From positions 310,001-374,000 of the forward strand of contig CBDDEC010000003.1 in assembly GCA_965226785.1 (NCBI GenBank): a DNA stretch of 64,000 nt. Reading direction: 5' to 3'. Numbering within the stretch: the first letter of the stretch is position 1; each line of letters begins with the position of its first letter. This document shows positions 51,327 through 59,564 of this stretch, piece by piece. Origin of the DNA: CBDDEC01 sp965226785 (GTDB lineage: Bacteria > Chloroflexota > Dehalococcoidia > UBA2979). The position numbers were made by a program, and so were the translations under genes. The notes beneath the pieces were generated by a model. That model was not told the origin of the DNA, ran no database searches, and worked only from the letters and a program-made list of their open reading frames with translations.

Positions 51327-51788
51327 TCAGGCCTCGGCGTCCGCGGCGGCGGCGCTGCCGTTGTCACCCGCCGAGGAACCTTCCGCCGATTCGAAGATGG
51401 CCTCGAGTGCCAGCTCGGCGCCGAAGGTCGTGGGACTGTAGGTGCGGAGCCCCAGGCGTTCGAAGAGTTCGGCGCGCAGCGGGTCTTTCACCCTCGACAC
51501 GGCGTGACGCACGCCGTAGATCTCCTTCGCCTTCTGCGAGGCGAGCAGGGTGCGGTTGTCGCCGCCGGTGAGCGCGATGAAGACGTCGGCGTCGCCGATC
51601 CCGGCACGATCGAGGATGCGATCGTCCACACCCGAGCCCTCGATGTGCTCGCCCGAGTAGTCGTCCGGTAGATAGCGGTCGAAGGCGTACGCGTTCGTAT
51701 CGAGGATCGTGACGTCGTGGCCGTCGCGGTCGAGGCGAGTGGCGACGCTGGCGCCGACGCGCCCGCAGCCCATGATCACGACGTGCAT
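51327..51788 (-). CDS. RCK N-domain protein (TrkA-N type), short
   Basis: A 153-residue protein: HVVIMGCGRVGASVATRLDRDGHDV at the N-terminus and ALTGGDNRTLLASQKAKEIYG later, i.e. a single RCK_N Rossmann domain with no RCK_C. The ending is Ala/Ser/Glu-rich. It is coupled to the longer RCK gene downstream; together they probably form a heteromeric gating ring. Confidence 0.8.
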   Translation of the reverse strand: MHVVIMGCGRVGASVATRLDRDGHDVTILDTNAYAFDRYLPDDYSGEHIEGSGVDDRILDRAGIGDADVFIALTGGDNRTLLASQKAKEIYGVRHAVSRVKDPLRAELFERLGLRTYSPTTFGAELALEAIFESAEGSSAGDNGSAAAADAEA

Positions 51789-51818
51789 CGTGCCCGCCCC
51801 TCTACCCGCCGGCGGCCA

Positions 51819-52304
51819 TCAACCGCCGGCCGAGGCGCCGCGACCGTTCGTCGCGTCACGCTCCTCGGTCGGATAGCGCAGCAGCCAGACCTGCGCCGGC
51901 GAGTGTTCTATCACGTACTGAGGAAACCGGCCCAGCTCGAAGCGCCCGTAGGGGCGATGGTAGTCCAGCCCCACCACGATCGCATCCACGCCTCGATCGA
52001 CCGCCTCGTCGACGACGGCGTGCCCCGCCTGACGCGCCTGCAGCAGGTCAGCGGCGACGGTGACCTTGTGCTCCTGCCCGACGGCTTCGGCCCGCTCGAG
52101 GATGCGCTCGCCGCGCAGTGCCGCGTCCGGCATGTCCGACTCGAGCGGCAGCGAGCGCGGAACCTCGATCACGTGCAGGGCGTTGACGCGCGCCTTGGTC
52201 TGGCGCGCGAGATCGCAGACCACGGCGAGCGCACTGTAGGCGGCCTCGGTGCCGTCGACGGGGACGAGGAACGACTCGACGTCTTTGAGCGGATCGACGG
52301 CCAT
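51819..52304 (-). CDS. Universal stress protein family
   Basis: A 161-residue protein with an UspA-like N-terminus (ESFLVPVDGTEAAYSAL), a helix, and a C-terminal IVVGLDYHRPYGRFELGRFPQYVIEHSP. The classical G-2x-G-9x-GS ATP motif is not clear. It precedes the two RCK genes in the same direction, fitting a regulatory partner. Confidence 0.78.
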   Translation of the reverse strand: MAVDPLKDVESFLVPVDGTEAAYSALAVVCDLARQTKARVNALHVIEVPRSLPLESDMPDAALRGERILERAEAVGQEHKVTVAADLLQARQAGHAVVDEAVDRGVDAIVVGLDYHRPYGRFELGRFPQYVIEHSPAQVWLLRYPTEERDATNGRGASAGG

Positions 52305-52323
52305 GGCGGCCCCCTCCGGCGCG

Positions 52324-52485
52324 CTACTGGCGCGCCATGCCCAGCCGCACAGCGGCATTGGTGAGCAGGACGACGCCCAGCGCCGAGCCGAGGCTCACCG
52401 GATCGTCCGCGACGAAGAGCGCGAGGCTCAACGCGACCACCCCGACGATCGCCGAGATGATGGCCACGATGATGTTGCGGTTCAT
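52324..52485 (-). CDS. Small two-span membrane protein (53 aa)
   Basis: 53 residues: MNRNIIVAIISAIVGVVALSLALFV, then a short loop and LGSALGVVLLTNAAVRLG. ATG 52485. No family is recognised. It lies just upstream of the stress-protein gene on the same strand. Confidence 0.58.
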   Translation of the reverse strand: MNRNIIVAIISAIVGVVALSLALFVADDPVSLGSALGVVLLTNAAVRLGMARQ

Positions 52486-52504
52486 CGCTGCGTCCGATCA
52501 CGGA

Positions 52505-52530
52505 ACGACGCCCGCATATGCGGGCGTCGT
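52505..52530 (-). terminator. 26-base perfect palindrome downstream of the DUF4349 gene
   Basis: A fully self-complementary GC-rich sequence with ATAT at its centre, 35 bases after the lipoprotein stop. It has no T-tract. It could fold as a hairpin in RNA or bind a dimeric regulator before the small membrane-protein gene. Confidence 0.45.
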
Positions 52531-52564
52531 ACTGAGCCACGCTACGCCGAGGAGTTGCGCTAAA

Positions 52565-53578
52565 TCAAGCGATCTCGCCTCGGTCGTCACGCGCGAACGT
52601 GATGCGGCGGCGCATCCGCAGCGCGATGAACCCGAGCACGAGCGCGAGAGGCAGCAGCCACCAGCTGTAGACCACTGCCACCAGCAAGACGGTCGCGACC
52701 GCTTCGAGCGAGTTGAGCGACGCCTGCCACGCCTCGCCGGCGGCTGCCAGCGGACCGGAACCACCGGAGGTCGCGACCACGGCGGGCACGGGCGACAGCG
52801 ACACGCTGATCGTGGCGAGATCGGTCAGGTCCTCGAGGACGCGCATGCGGCCTTCGAGCCGGTCGATCTGCAATCGCACGCCGTCGATTCGGTCCTGCAC
52901 CTGCAGGATTTCGGAGATACCGCGCGCCTCGCCCAGCAGCTCCAGGTAGCGCACCTCGACGGCCCGCAGGTTGGATAGCTGGGCTTCGATGTCGGTGAAC
53001 TCCTCGGTCACGTCCTGTGCACTCGTGCTGATCGATGTGACCTCGACTGCCAGCGCGCGCAGCTTCGTCATCACCTCGCCGAACGCGCCGGCGGGGATGC
53101 GAAGCGTCAGTTGCGCGCTGCGCTCCTCGTCGTGACCGAAGAACGAGGAGCTTCCGACGAACCCACCGGCCGTGAGGGCGATCGCCTCGACCTCGTCGAA
53201 GGAGCCCGCGACCGAGTCCACCTCGAGGGCGACCGAGGCGCTGCGGATGATCTGGCGGCCCAGTAAATCAATGTTCGCGAAGTCTCCGCCGCCAAAGCTC
53301 TCTCCGGCGTTGGCCGCGCTCGGCGCGACCGCGGCGAACAGCCCATCGTCGAACTTCACGTCGGCGCTCTCCTCGGACGGGAAGCCGAGGGCGGATGCGC
53401 CGCCCGCCGAGTCCTGCGTGTCCCGGTCGTCATCGCCCCCGCCGCCGCATGCGGTGGCCACGACCGCCAGCGCGAGCAGCAGCGCGACCATCGCTGGCCA
53501 GCTCCGCAGGCGGGTGATCGTGCGGTAGGTGCGTCGTTCGGTTCCGCGCGTCCCGCTCTCAGTCCTGCGAACAGCCAT
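52565..53578 (-). CDS. DUF4349-domain lipoprotein
   Basis: A 337-residue protein. ATG 53578 is decided by AGGAGG 6 bases upstream; the alternative ATG 53584 abuts the site. The signal ends in VVATAC. The mature part has RSASVALEVDSVAGSFDEVEAIA and a long coiled coil, then a C-terminal transmembrane segment (YSWWLLPLALVLGFIAL) and a basic tail. DUF4349 proteins are envelope proteins of unknown role. A Gly run (ACGGGG) follows the cysteine. Confidence 0.82.
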   Translation of the reverse strand: MAVRRTESGTRGTERRTYRTITRLRSWPAMVALLLALAVVATACGGGGDDDRDTQDSAGGASALGFPSEESADVKFDDGLFAAVAPSAANAGESFGGGDFANIDLLGRQIIRSASVALEVDSVAGSFDEVEAIALTAGGFVGSSSFFGHDEERSAQLTLRIPAGAFGEVMTKLRALAVEVTSISTSAQDVTEEFTDIEAQLSNLRAVEVRYLELLGEARGISEILQVQDRIDGVRLQIDRLEGRMRVLEDLTDLATISVSLSPVPAVVATSGGSGPLAAAGEAWQASLNSLEAVATVLLVAVVYSWWLLPLALVLGFIALRMRRRITFARDDRGEIA

Positions 53579-53729
53579 CGTCATCCTCCTCGACCGCTCG
53601 CCCGACCTCGGGCGCTGCGATGCGAGTCAGACGATCGCCGAGGACACGGGGTTCCCGGATGGACCGCCGATGACATAAGACCTTCGTCAGAGGATCGATT
53701 CGGAAGGCTCGAGAGCCCGGAACGGCGGG

Positions 53730-54329
53730 CTAGTGCAGCTGTTCGATCCAGGCGTCGACCTCGCGGCCGCGGAACTGCATGAAGCCGACTGTGCCGAGCT
53801 GCGTGTTGAGGTTGCGCGGGAAGGTCGGCGAGCCCGAGTTGACGATCAGCACGTCCTCCCAGGTGTTGACCACCGGCACGTGCGTGTCGCCCGCCACCAC
53901 AATGTCGACCGGCCCGCCGAAGTGGCGGTCCATGCGCTCCTGGAGGGTGGCCGTGCGCGCGTAGGGACGGTCGGGGAAGTCGTGCGTCATGCCGACCTTG
54001 AGCCCGTTGACGTGCAGCAGCTGGTTGTACGGCAGCCGCTCGTCATCCGGCGCGATCATGCGCCCGCTCGACCCATCGTCGCCGTTCCCGCAGACGCCGA
54101 GGACCGGCGCGATCTCCTCAAGCCAGTCGAGCACGACAATGTCGTGCATGTCGCCACCATGGAGGATCAGATCGACCCCGCGGAAGGCCGCGTAAACCTC
54201 GTCGAAGAGCGTCGCCCGCGCCTCCGGAATGTGCGTATCGGAGACCAGGCCGAACAGCAGATCGCCGCTGAACTCGTGCTCATCGAGCCAGCGGCGGTCC
54301 GGGATCGTGCCGAACGGGCGTTGCGTCAT
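53730..54329 (-). CDS. Metallophosphoesterase (YfcE/MJ0936-like)
   Basis: A 199-residue protein with the phosphodiesterase motifs LVSDTHIPE (DxH), LILHGGDM (GD), GVCGNGD, VVAGDTHVP and NSGSPTFPR in the correct order. It probably hydrolyses phosphodiesters. It is a single gene; the ATG is at 54329. Confidence 0.85.
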   Translation of the reverse strand: MTQRPFGTIPDRRWLDEHEFSGDLLFGLVSDTHIPEARATLFDEVYAAFRGVDLILHGGDMHDIVVLDWLEEIAPVLGVCGNGDDGSSGRMIAPDDERLPYNQLLHVNGLKVGMTHDFPDRPYARTATLQERMDRHFGGPVDIVVAGDTHVPVVNTWEDVLIVNSGSPTFPRNLNTQLGTVGFMQFRGREVDAWIEQLH

Positions 54330-54410
54330 GCGTCGAGCCTACCAAGTCGAGGGCGCGATTGGCCCTGTAGCGACGCGTGTGGACCCGTCGAGGCAGCCGC
54401 GCTAACCGCG

Positions 54411-54416
54411 TACAAT
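54411..54416 (+). promoter_or_regulatory. -10 hexamer (TACAAT) upstream of pdxS
   Basis: TACAAT lies 75 bases before the pdxS ATG; no good -35 is seen. The leader contains a small hairpin (GTTAC/GTAAC). Confidence 0.4.
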
Positions 54417-54491
54417 GGCGGTACGAAGCGGTAATTCAAGGCCTCGCGCGGGGTTACTCGACGTAACTCGCGGCGGCGTCGCAGGAGCATT

Positions 54492-55424
54492 ATGACGAGC
54501 GAACCGAGCACGAACGGCAGCGGAGCACAGAACGGCGCGACCGGCGAGACCGGTACGTGGACCGCGAAGGCCGGCCTGGCGCAGATGCTCAAGGGCGGCG
54601 TCATCATGGACGTCACCAAGGCCAGCGAAGCCAAGATTGCGGAGGAGGCCGGCGCCGTTGCTGTCATGGCCCTGGAGCGCGTGCCGTCCGATATCCGCGC
54701 GGCCGGTGGCGTGGCGCGGATGAGCCCGGTCGAAACGATCGAGGAGATCCAGCAGACCGTCACGGTCCCGGTGATGGCCAAGGCCCGCATCGGCCACTTC
54801 GTCGAGGCGCAGGTGCTGCAGGCGCTCGGCGTCGACTACGTCGACGAGTCGGAGGTGCTGACACCGGCCGACGAGGTCAACCACATCGAAAAGCACCGGT
54901 TCACCGTGCCCTTCGTCTGCGGCTGCCGCGACCTGGGTGAGGCGCTGCGGCGCATCGCGGAGGGCGCCGCGATGATCCGCACCAAGGGCGAGGCCGGCAC
55001 CGGCGACATCGTCGAGGCTGTGCGCCACATGCGCGCCCTCTGGGGCGGCATCCGGCGCCTCCAGAACATGCCCGACGATGAGCTGGCCACCGCCGCCAAG
55101 GACCTGCAGGCGCCGCTGGCGCTCGTGCAGGAAGTGAAGCGCCTGGGCAAGTTGCCGGTCGTCAACTTCTCCGCCGGTGGCGTGGCTACGCCGGCCGACG
55201 CGGCGCTGATGATGCAGCTCGGGGCGGAGGGCGTCTTCGTCGGATCGGGCATCTTCAAGTCAGAGGAGCCGGAGGAGACCGCGGCCGCGATCGTCAAGGC
55301 GGTCACGCACTTCAACGACGCCTCCGTCATCGCCGAGGCCTCACGCGGGCTCAAGGAGCCGATGCGCGGCCAGGCGGTCTCGTCGATGGAGCCAGCGGAA
55401 CTGCTGGCCGGACGCGGCAACTGA
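54492..55424 (+). CDS. pdxS: Pyridoxal 5-phosphate synthase, PdxS subunit
   Basis: A 310-residue (beta/alpha)8 enzyme that makes PLP from ribose 5-phosphate, glyceraldehyde 3-phosphate and ammonia from PdxT. Motifs are KGGVIMDVTKASEAKIAEE, VMALERVPSDIRAAGGVARM and VNFSAGGVATPADAALM. AGGAG precedes ATG 54492. It is followed by pdxT after 39 bases. Confidence 0.96.
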   Translation: MTSEPSTNGSGAQNGATGETGTWTAKAGLAQMLKGGVIMDVTKASEAKIAEEAGAVAVMALERVPSDIRAAGGVARMSPVETIEEIQQTVTVPVMAKARIGHFVEAQVLQALGVDYVDESEVLTPADEVNHIEKHRFTVPFVCGCRDLGEALRRIAEGAAMIRTKGEAGTGDIVEAVRHMRALWGGIRRLQNMPDDELATAAKDLQAPLALVQEVKRLGKLPVVNFSAGGVATPADAALMMQLGAEGVFVGSGIFKSEEPEETAAAIVKAVTHFNDASVIAEASRGLKEPMRGQAVSSMEPAELLAGRGN

Positions 55425-55463
55425 GCCGCTGACCGCACTCCGGAGCGGAAGTCGGGGCATCCG

Positions 55464-56102
55464 ATGACCTCCTCGAACGCGAGCCTCCATGTCGGCGTCC
55501 TCGCGCTGCAAGGCGACTTCGCCGAGCACCTCGACGTGCTCGCGTCGCTCGGCGTCGAGGCCAGCGAGGTGCGCACCCTCGAACAGCTCGAGCGCATCGA
55601 CGCGCTGATCATCCCCGGCGGCGAGAGCACGACGATCGCGCGCCTGCTGCTGATCTTCGACCTCATGGAGCCGCTCCGCGCCGCCATCGAAGGTGGGCTG
55701 CCGGTCTGGGGCACCTGCGCCGGCGCCATCATGCTGGCCAACGACGTACCCGGCCTCGACCGGCCGCCGATCGGCGTGATGGACATCAGCATCGAGCGCA
55801 ACGCGTTCGGCCGTCAGGTGGACTCGTTCAACCTTGAACTCGTAATCGCTGGCATCGAGGGTCCGCCAGTCCTCGGCGTATTCATCCGCGCGCCGGTGAT
55901 CGCCACCACCGGCGAGGGTGTCGAGGTGCTCTCGACGCTCCCGGACGGCCGCATCGTGGCGGTCCGTCAGAACCACATGCTAGCGACGGCCTTTCACCCG
56001 GAGCTGACCGGCGACACGCGGCTCCACCAGCTGTTCCTCGAACTGGCCGCCGACGCGACCCGCGTCGCCGCGATGGAGGCCGAGGCGGCGGGAGGCAAGT
56101 AG
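55464..56102 (+). CDS. pdxT: Pyridoxal 5-phosphate synthase, PdxT glutaminase subunit
   Basis: A 212-residue class I glutaminase supplying ammonia to PdxS. GVLALQGDFAEHL, IPGGESTTI, WGTCAGAIMLA (catalytic Cys) and the His/Glu in FHPELTGD are present. It overlaps the next gene at the stop/start by one base. Confidence 0.95.
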   Translation: MTSSNASLHVGVLALQGDFAEHLDVLASLGVEASEVRTLEQLERIDALIIPGGESTTIARLLLIFDLMEPLRAAIEGGLPVWGTCAGAIMLANDVPGLDRPPIGVMDISIERNAFGRQVDSFNLELVIAGIEGPPVLGVFIRAPVIATTGEGVEVLSTLPDGRIVAVRQNHMLATAFHPELTGDTRLHQLFLELAADATRVAAMEAEAAGGK

Positions 56103-57079
56103 TGCCCGACGCGCACGCCCCCCGCGCCACCGACCTGGTCGCGCTCGTCACGTTCGACGGACAGGTGCGCGAGAACCTGGCCGTCACCCGCGAACACCTG
56201 GGCCTCGGCGATAGCCACGAACAGCGACCGCCTCGACCGCTCTCCGCGGCCATCGAGCAGTGGCTGCACCTCGGCCGGCGCACGTGGGTCAGCATCGAGG
56301 GCCGCGAGGTGCGCGGCATCGCTACCGCTCGCGAGCTGGGCGATGCCAGCGCCTGGGAGATCGACGCGTTGATCGACGCGGGCGACGAGCATGTGCAACC
56401 GGGCGACGCCCCCGCGGATGTCAGCGCTGAGGCGCCGGTGCTGGTCGATCTGCTCTCACGCGCCGCCTCCGCAGCCGTCGAGGCGGGAGTCACCCGCGTA
56501 CTGCTGCGCACTCCCTCGACGATTGCTGCCGGCGAGCGGTACGCGCTGGCTTCCGTGCCGCCGTGCCGCAGCAGCTCTGGGGCTGCAACCACCTCGAACC
56601 GGGCGCGGCACACCCCGGCGTCAGCGTGCGTGCGGCGTCCGAGGCAGACGACCACGCCGCAGTTCCAGCTCTACATGCGCTCCGTCCGGGCTGAGACGCG
56701 GGCGCTGATGGCGATGACGTTCGGCGAATGGGCCTCGCTGCAGAGCCGCCGCTGGCTGGGGAGGCAGGGCATCGCGCTCGCCGCCGAGTGCGAAGGGCGC
56801 GTGATCGGCCATCTGCGATGCGCCCCGGCGAGCGGCCAGCTCGAACTCCTCGTCGACCCCGACCAGGCGGAGGCGGCTACCGACGCCCTGCTCGACGCAG
56901 CGACCGAGGCGATCGACGCGGAGCGCATGATCTCGCTATGCGAGACAGATGCGCCGCAAGCGTGCATCCTCGAACGGCGGGGAATGCGCGCGCAACAGGA
57001 GTACATGCTGCTCGCCCGCCGCACCACGACGCCCGTGGCGGAGGCTGCGGCCGTGCCAGTGAACGCGAGGCTCGCTTGA
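56102..57079 (+). CDS. GNAT-like acetyltransferase with an out-of-frame internal segment
   Basis: A 325-residue reading frame. The N-terminal (LVTFDGQVRENLAV...WVSIEGREVRGIA) and C-terminal (ALAAECEGRVIGHLRC... RRGMRAQQEYML) halves resemble a GNAT fold. In the middle, about 56546-56664, the frame gives low-quality Arg/Ser/Thr-rich sequence (CRSSSGAATTSNRARHTPAS), while another frame reads AGFRAAVPQQLWGCNHLEPG and HPGVSVRAASEADDHA. A -1 then a +1 shift restores the frame. It is coupled to pdxT by a one-base overlap, and to the next gene by TTGA. Confidence 0.65.
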   Translation: MPDAHAPRATDLVALVTFDGQVRENLAVTREHLGLGDSHEQRPPRPLSAAIEQWLHLGRRTWVSIEGREVRGIATARELGDASAWEIDALIDAGDEHVQPGDAPADVSAEAPVLVDLLSRAASAAVEAGVTRVLLRTPSTIAAGERYALASVPPCRSSSGAATTSNRARHTPASACVRRPRQTTTPQFQLYMRSVRAETRALMAMTFGEWASLQSRRWLGRQGIALAAECEGRVIGHLRCAPASGQLELLVDPDQAEAATDALLDAATEAIDAERMISLCETDAPQACILERRGMRAQQEYMLLARRTTTPVAEAAAVPVNARLA

Positions 57080-58731
57080 CCGCCGATGAGGCCCAACCGG
57101 AGCCGATCAACGCCCACCGCGAGCAGGACGAGGAGGTCGCGCTGCTGACCGCAGCGTTGCCGGCGCGTGTCGTCACCGCGCTGGACGCCCTCGCGCGCCC
57201 GGGGCTGATCGAAGTCGTGCTCGACCTCGGCCGCGTGCCAACGGCGCGCTACACATCCAACGAGCAGCCGCTCGACACCGCCGAGGTGACGGAGCAGGAG
57301 ATCGAGCACGTCGTCGCCCAGATCTCCGAATTCGGCGAGGACAACCGCGCCGGCGTGCCGCGCACGCTGCACCGCATCTCCGCCATTCGCAACCGCCGAG
57401 GCCGCATCGTCGGTCTGACCTGCCGCGTCGGCCGCAGCGTCTCGGGCTCCTCGTCGGTCATCCGCGACCTCGTCGAGTCGGGGCGCAGCATCCTGCTGCT
57501 GGGCCGCCCCGGCGTCGGCAAGACCACGATGCTGCGCGACGTGGCGAGGACGCTGGCGGACGACCTCGATCGTCGCGTCGTCGTGGTCGACACCTCGAAC
57601 GAGATCGGCGGTGACGGTGACATCCCGCACCGCGGCATCGGTCGCGCACGGCGTATGCAGGTGCAGCGCCCGGAGCTGCAGCACGAGGTGATGATCGAGG
57701 CGGTCGAGAACCACACGCCCGAGGTGATCGTGATCGATGAGATCGGGACCAGCCTCGAGGCGGACGCCTCCCGCACCATCGCCGAACGGGGCGTGCAGCT
57801 GATCGGCACCGCGCACGGCACCGCGCTGGCCAACCTCATGCAAAACCCGACGCTCTCCGACCTGATCGGCGGCATCGAATCGGTCACCCTCGGCGACGAG
57901 GAGGCGCGTCGTCGCGGCACGCAGAAGACGATCCTCGAGCGTCGCAACCCGCCCACCTTCGACTCGCTCGTCGAGATCCAATCGTTCACCGCGGTCGCCG
58001 TCCACGAGGACGTCGCGAAGACGGTCGACGCGCTGCTGCGCGGCTTCGACGCCGAGGCAGAGCTGCGCCGCGTGGACGCCTCCGGTGAGGTGGAGAGCGT
58101 CGAACGCCAGCCGCTTCGCGCCGAGCCCAGCGAGACGATCTCCGCCCGACCGATCGAGGACGAGCGGAGCCCGATCCCCGTCGCCCCGGGCGGGACCGAG
58201 CGGCGCATCCTGCCCTTTGGCATTAGCCGCAGCCGCCTCGAGGATGCGATCCAGGACACCCGGTCGGCGGCCGTGGTCGTCGACGAGCTGGCGGACGCCG
58301 ACGCGGTGATCACCCTGCGGCCCTACTACCGCCGCCGCGCCGGCCCGCTGCGCGACGCCGAGGAGCGCGGCATTCCGATCTACGTCCTGCGCAACAACAC
58401 GAGCGAGCAGATGGAGCGCCAGCTGATGTCGCTCCGCGACGGCGACGCCGCCGACCCGACAACCACCGCGCTCAAGGAGGTCGAAGACGCCGTCGCTACG
58501 GTCTCCTTCGAGGGCGTGCAGAGCATCGAGCTGCGCCCACAGAACTCCTACATCCGCCGTCTGCAGCACGAACTCGCCACCCGCCATGGCCTGCACACCA
58601 TCTCCAAAGGCCGCGAGCCCTACCGCCGCGTCTCCGTGATCGGCGACGGCGGGCCGCCCAACCGCGACCTCCCCTGGGGCGACAACGGCGGCCGCAACGC
58701 CCCCCGACCCAGCCGGCGACGGCGTCGGTGA
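57076..58731 (+). CDS. SpoIIIAA-like/Ycf45 P-loop ATPase with C-terminal R3H domain
   Basis: A 551-residue protein. The ATPase core has Walker A GRPGVGKTTMLRDVA (residues 144-158), VVVVDTSNEIGGDGDIPH, Walker B VIVIDEIGT, and GTAHGTALANLM as sensor. The C-terminal region contains an R3H motif (YIRRLQHELATRHG), which binds single-stranded nucleic acid in relatives. TTG 57076 overlaps the preceding stop. The role is unknown; related proteins occur in cyanobacteria and Firmicutes. Confidence 0.82.
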   Translation: MTADEAQPEPINAHREQDEEVALLTAALPARVVTALDALARPGLIEVVLDLGRVPTARYTSNEQPLDTAEVTEQEIEHVVAQISEFGEDNRAGVPRTLHRISAIRNRRGRIVGLTCRVGRSVSGSSSVIRDLVESGRSILLLGRPGVGKTTMLRDVARTLADDLDRRVVVVDTSNEIGGDGDIPHRGIGRARRMQVQRPELQHEVMIEAVENHTPEVIVIDEIGTSLEADASRTIAERGVQLIGTAHGTALANLMQNPTLSDLIGGIESVTLGDEEARRRGTQKTILERRNPPTFDSLVEIQSFTAVAVHEDVAKTVDALLRGFDAEAELRRVDASGEVESVERQPLRAEPSETISARPIEDERSPIPVAPGGTERRILPFGISRSRLEDAIQDTRSAAVVVDELADADAVITLRPYYRRRAGPLRDAEERGIPIYVLRNNTSEQMERQLMSLRDGDAADPTTTALKEVEDAVATVSFEGVQSIELRPQNSYIRRLQHELATRHGLHTISKGREPYRRVSVIGDGGPPNRDLPWGDNGGRNAPRPSRRRRR

Positions 58732-59393
58732 GCACATCGGGATCAGGGGGCGGCCTCTTCGTCACGCTCGAGGGCGGTGAAGGCTGCGGCAAGTCGACGC
58801 AGATCGAAGCCCTCGAACGCCTCGCCGGGCGCGACGACAGCCCGTTCGCGAAAGTAGTGACCTGCCGCGAGCCGGGCGGCACCGCCATCGGCGAGGGCGT
58901 GCGCGCTCTGCTCTTCGACCGCGACAAGAGCGCGACCGACCCCTCGCCGACAGCGGAGCTGCTGCTCTTTGCGGCCGCCCGCGCGCAGCTCGTCGCCGAG
59001 GTGATCCAGCCCGCCCTCGACGACGGCGCGCTGGTGATCTGCGACCGCTATGCCGATTCCACGACCGCCTACCAGGCGTACGGCCGCGGCCTCGACCGCG
59101 GGCTGGTCGACGCGGTGAACGCCGCCGCCACGGGCGGCCTCACGCCGGCACTGACCGTGCTGCTCGACCTCGACCCGAAGGCGGGCCTGGGGCGGTCCGG
59201 GCGTCGCGACGCCGACGCCGGCACGAACGTGGACTACCTCCAACGCGAGGAGCTCGCCTTCCACCGTCGCGTGCGTGTCGGCTACCTCGAGCTCGCCGCC
59301 GCCTCCCCCGATCGCTGGCTCACCCTCGACGCCACGCACCCGCCGATGCAGATCACCCACGCGATCTGGGAGCGGGTGCAGAGTCTGAGCTGA
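58728..59393 (+). CDS. tmk: Thymidylate kinase
   Basis: A 221-residue kinase: LFVTLEGGEGCGKSTQIEAL (P-loop), CREPGGTAIGEGVR (DR-like motif), ICDRYADSTTAYQAYGRGL (DRY). It converts dTMP to dTDP for DNA synthesis. The GTG overlaps the ATPase stop by 4 bases. Confidence 0.94.
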   Translation: MSTSGSGGGLFVTLEGGEGCGKSTQIEALERLAGRDDSPFAKVVTCREPGGTAIGEGVRALLFDRDKSATDPSPTAELLLFAAARAQLVAEVIQPALDDGALVICDRYADSTTAYQAYGRGLDRGLVDAVNAAATGGLTPALTVLLDLDPKAGLGRSGRRDADAGTNVDYLQREELAFHRRVRVGYLELAAASPDRWLTLDATHPPMQITHAIWERVQSLS

Positions 59394-59462
59394 CACGACA
59401 TTTGACCCGCGGCGTATCGTGCGATCTGCCCTCCGAGGAAGGGCTGTTGGCCGTCAAGCCGA

Positions 59463-59486
59463 CCCCTCCGACAAGGGGCTTTTCTT
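59463..59486 (+). terminator. Intrinsic terminator after tmk
   Basis: CCCCT / AGGGG 5-base stem with a 6-base loop, followed by CTTTTCTT. It lies 70 bases after the tmk stop and ends the rightward transcript. The stem is short; AAG/CTT pairs with a bulge could extend it. Confidence 0.5.
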
Positions 59487-59514
59487 GGCCCGTAGGGCAG
59501 CTGGCTCCACCAAA

Positions 59515-59538
59515 CAGGCCCCGCTTGCGCGGGGCCTG
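59515..59538 (-). terminator. Hairpin ending the leftward thiolase transcript
   Basis: A 10-base-pair stem (CAGGCCCCGC / GCGGGGCCTG, loop TTGC) 26 bases after the thiolase stop, followed on the minus strand by GTTTGG. It probably terminates the thiolase transcript. Confidence 0.6.
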
Positions 59539-59564
59539 CCGTGTGTCTGGCGAGACGCTCGAGG

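Noticed and set aside
56671..58737. 688-residue minus-strand open frame over the R3H ATPase and GNAT genes
   Set aside because: It is antisense to genes with clear motifs and codon bias; no independent signal.
59400..59545. A 6S or SRP RNA gene between tmk and thiolase
   Set aside because: The long-range CTGCCCT/AGGGCAG pairing is suggestive, but no family-specific motif is present; two terminators explain the hairpins.
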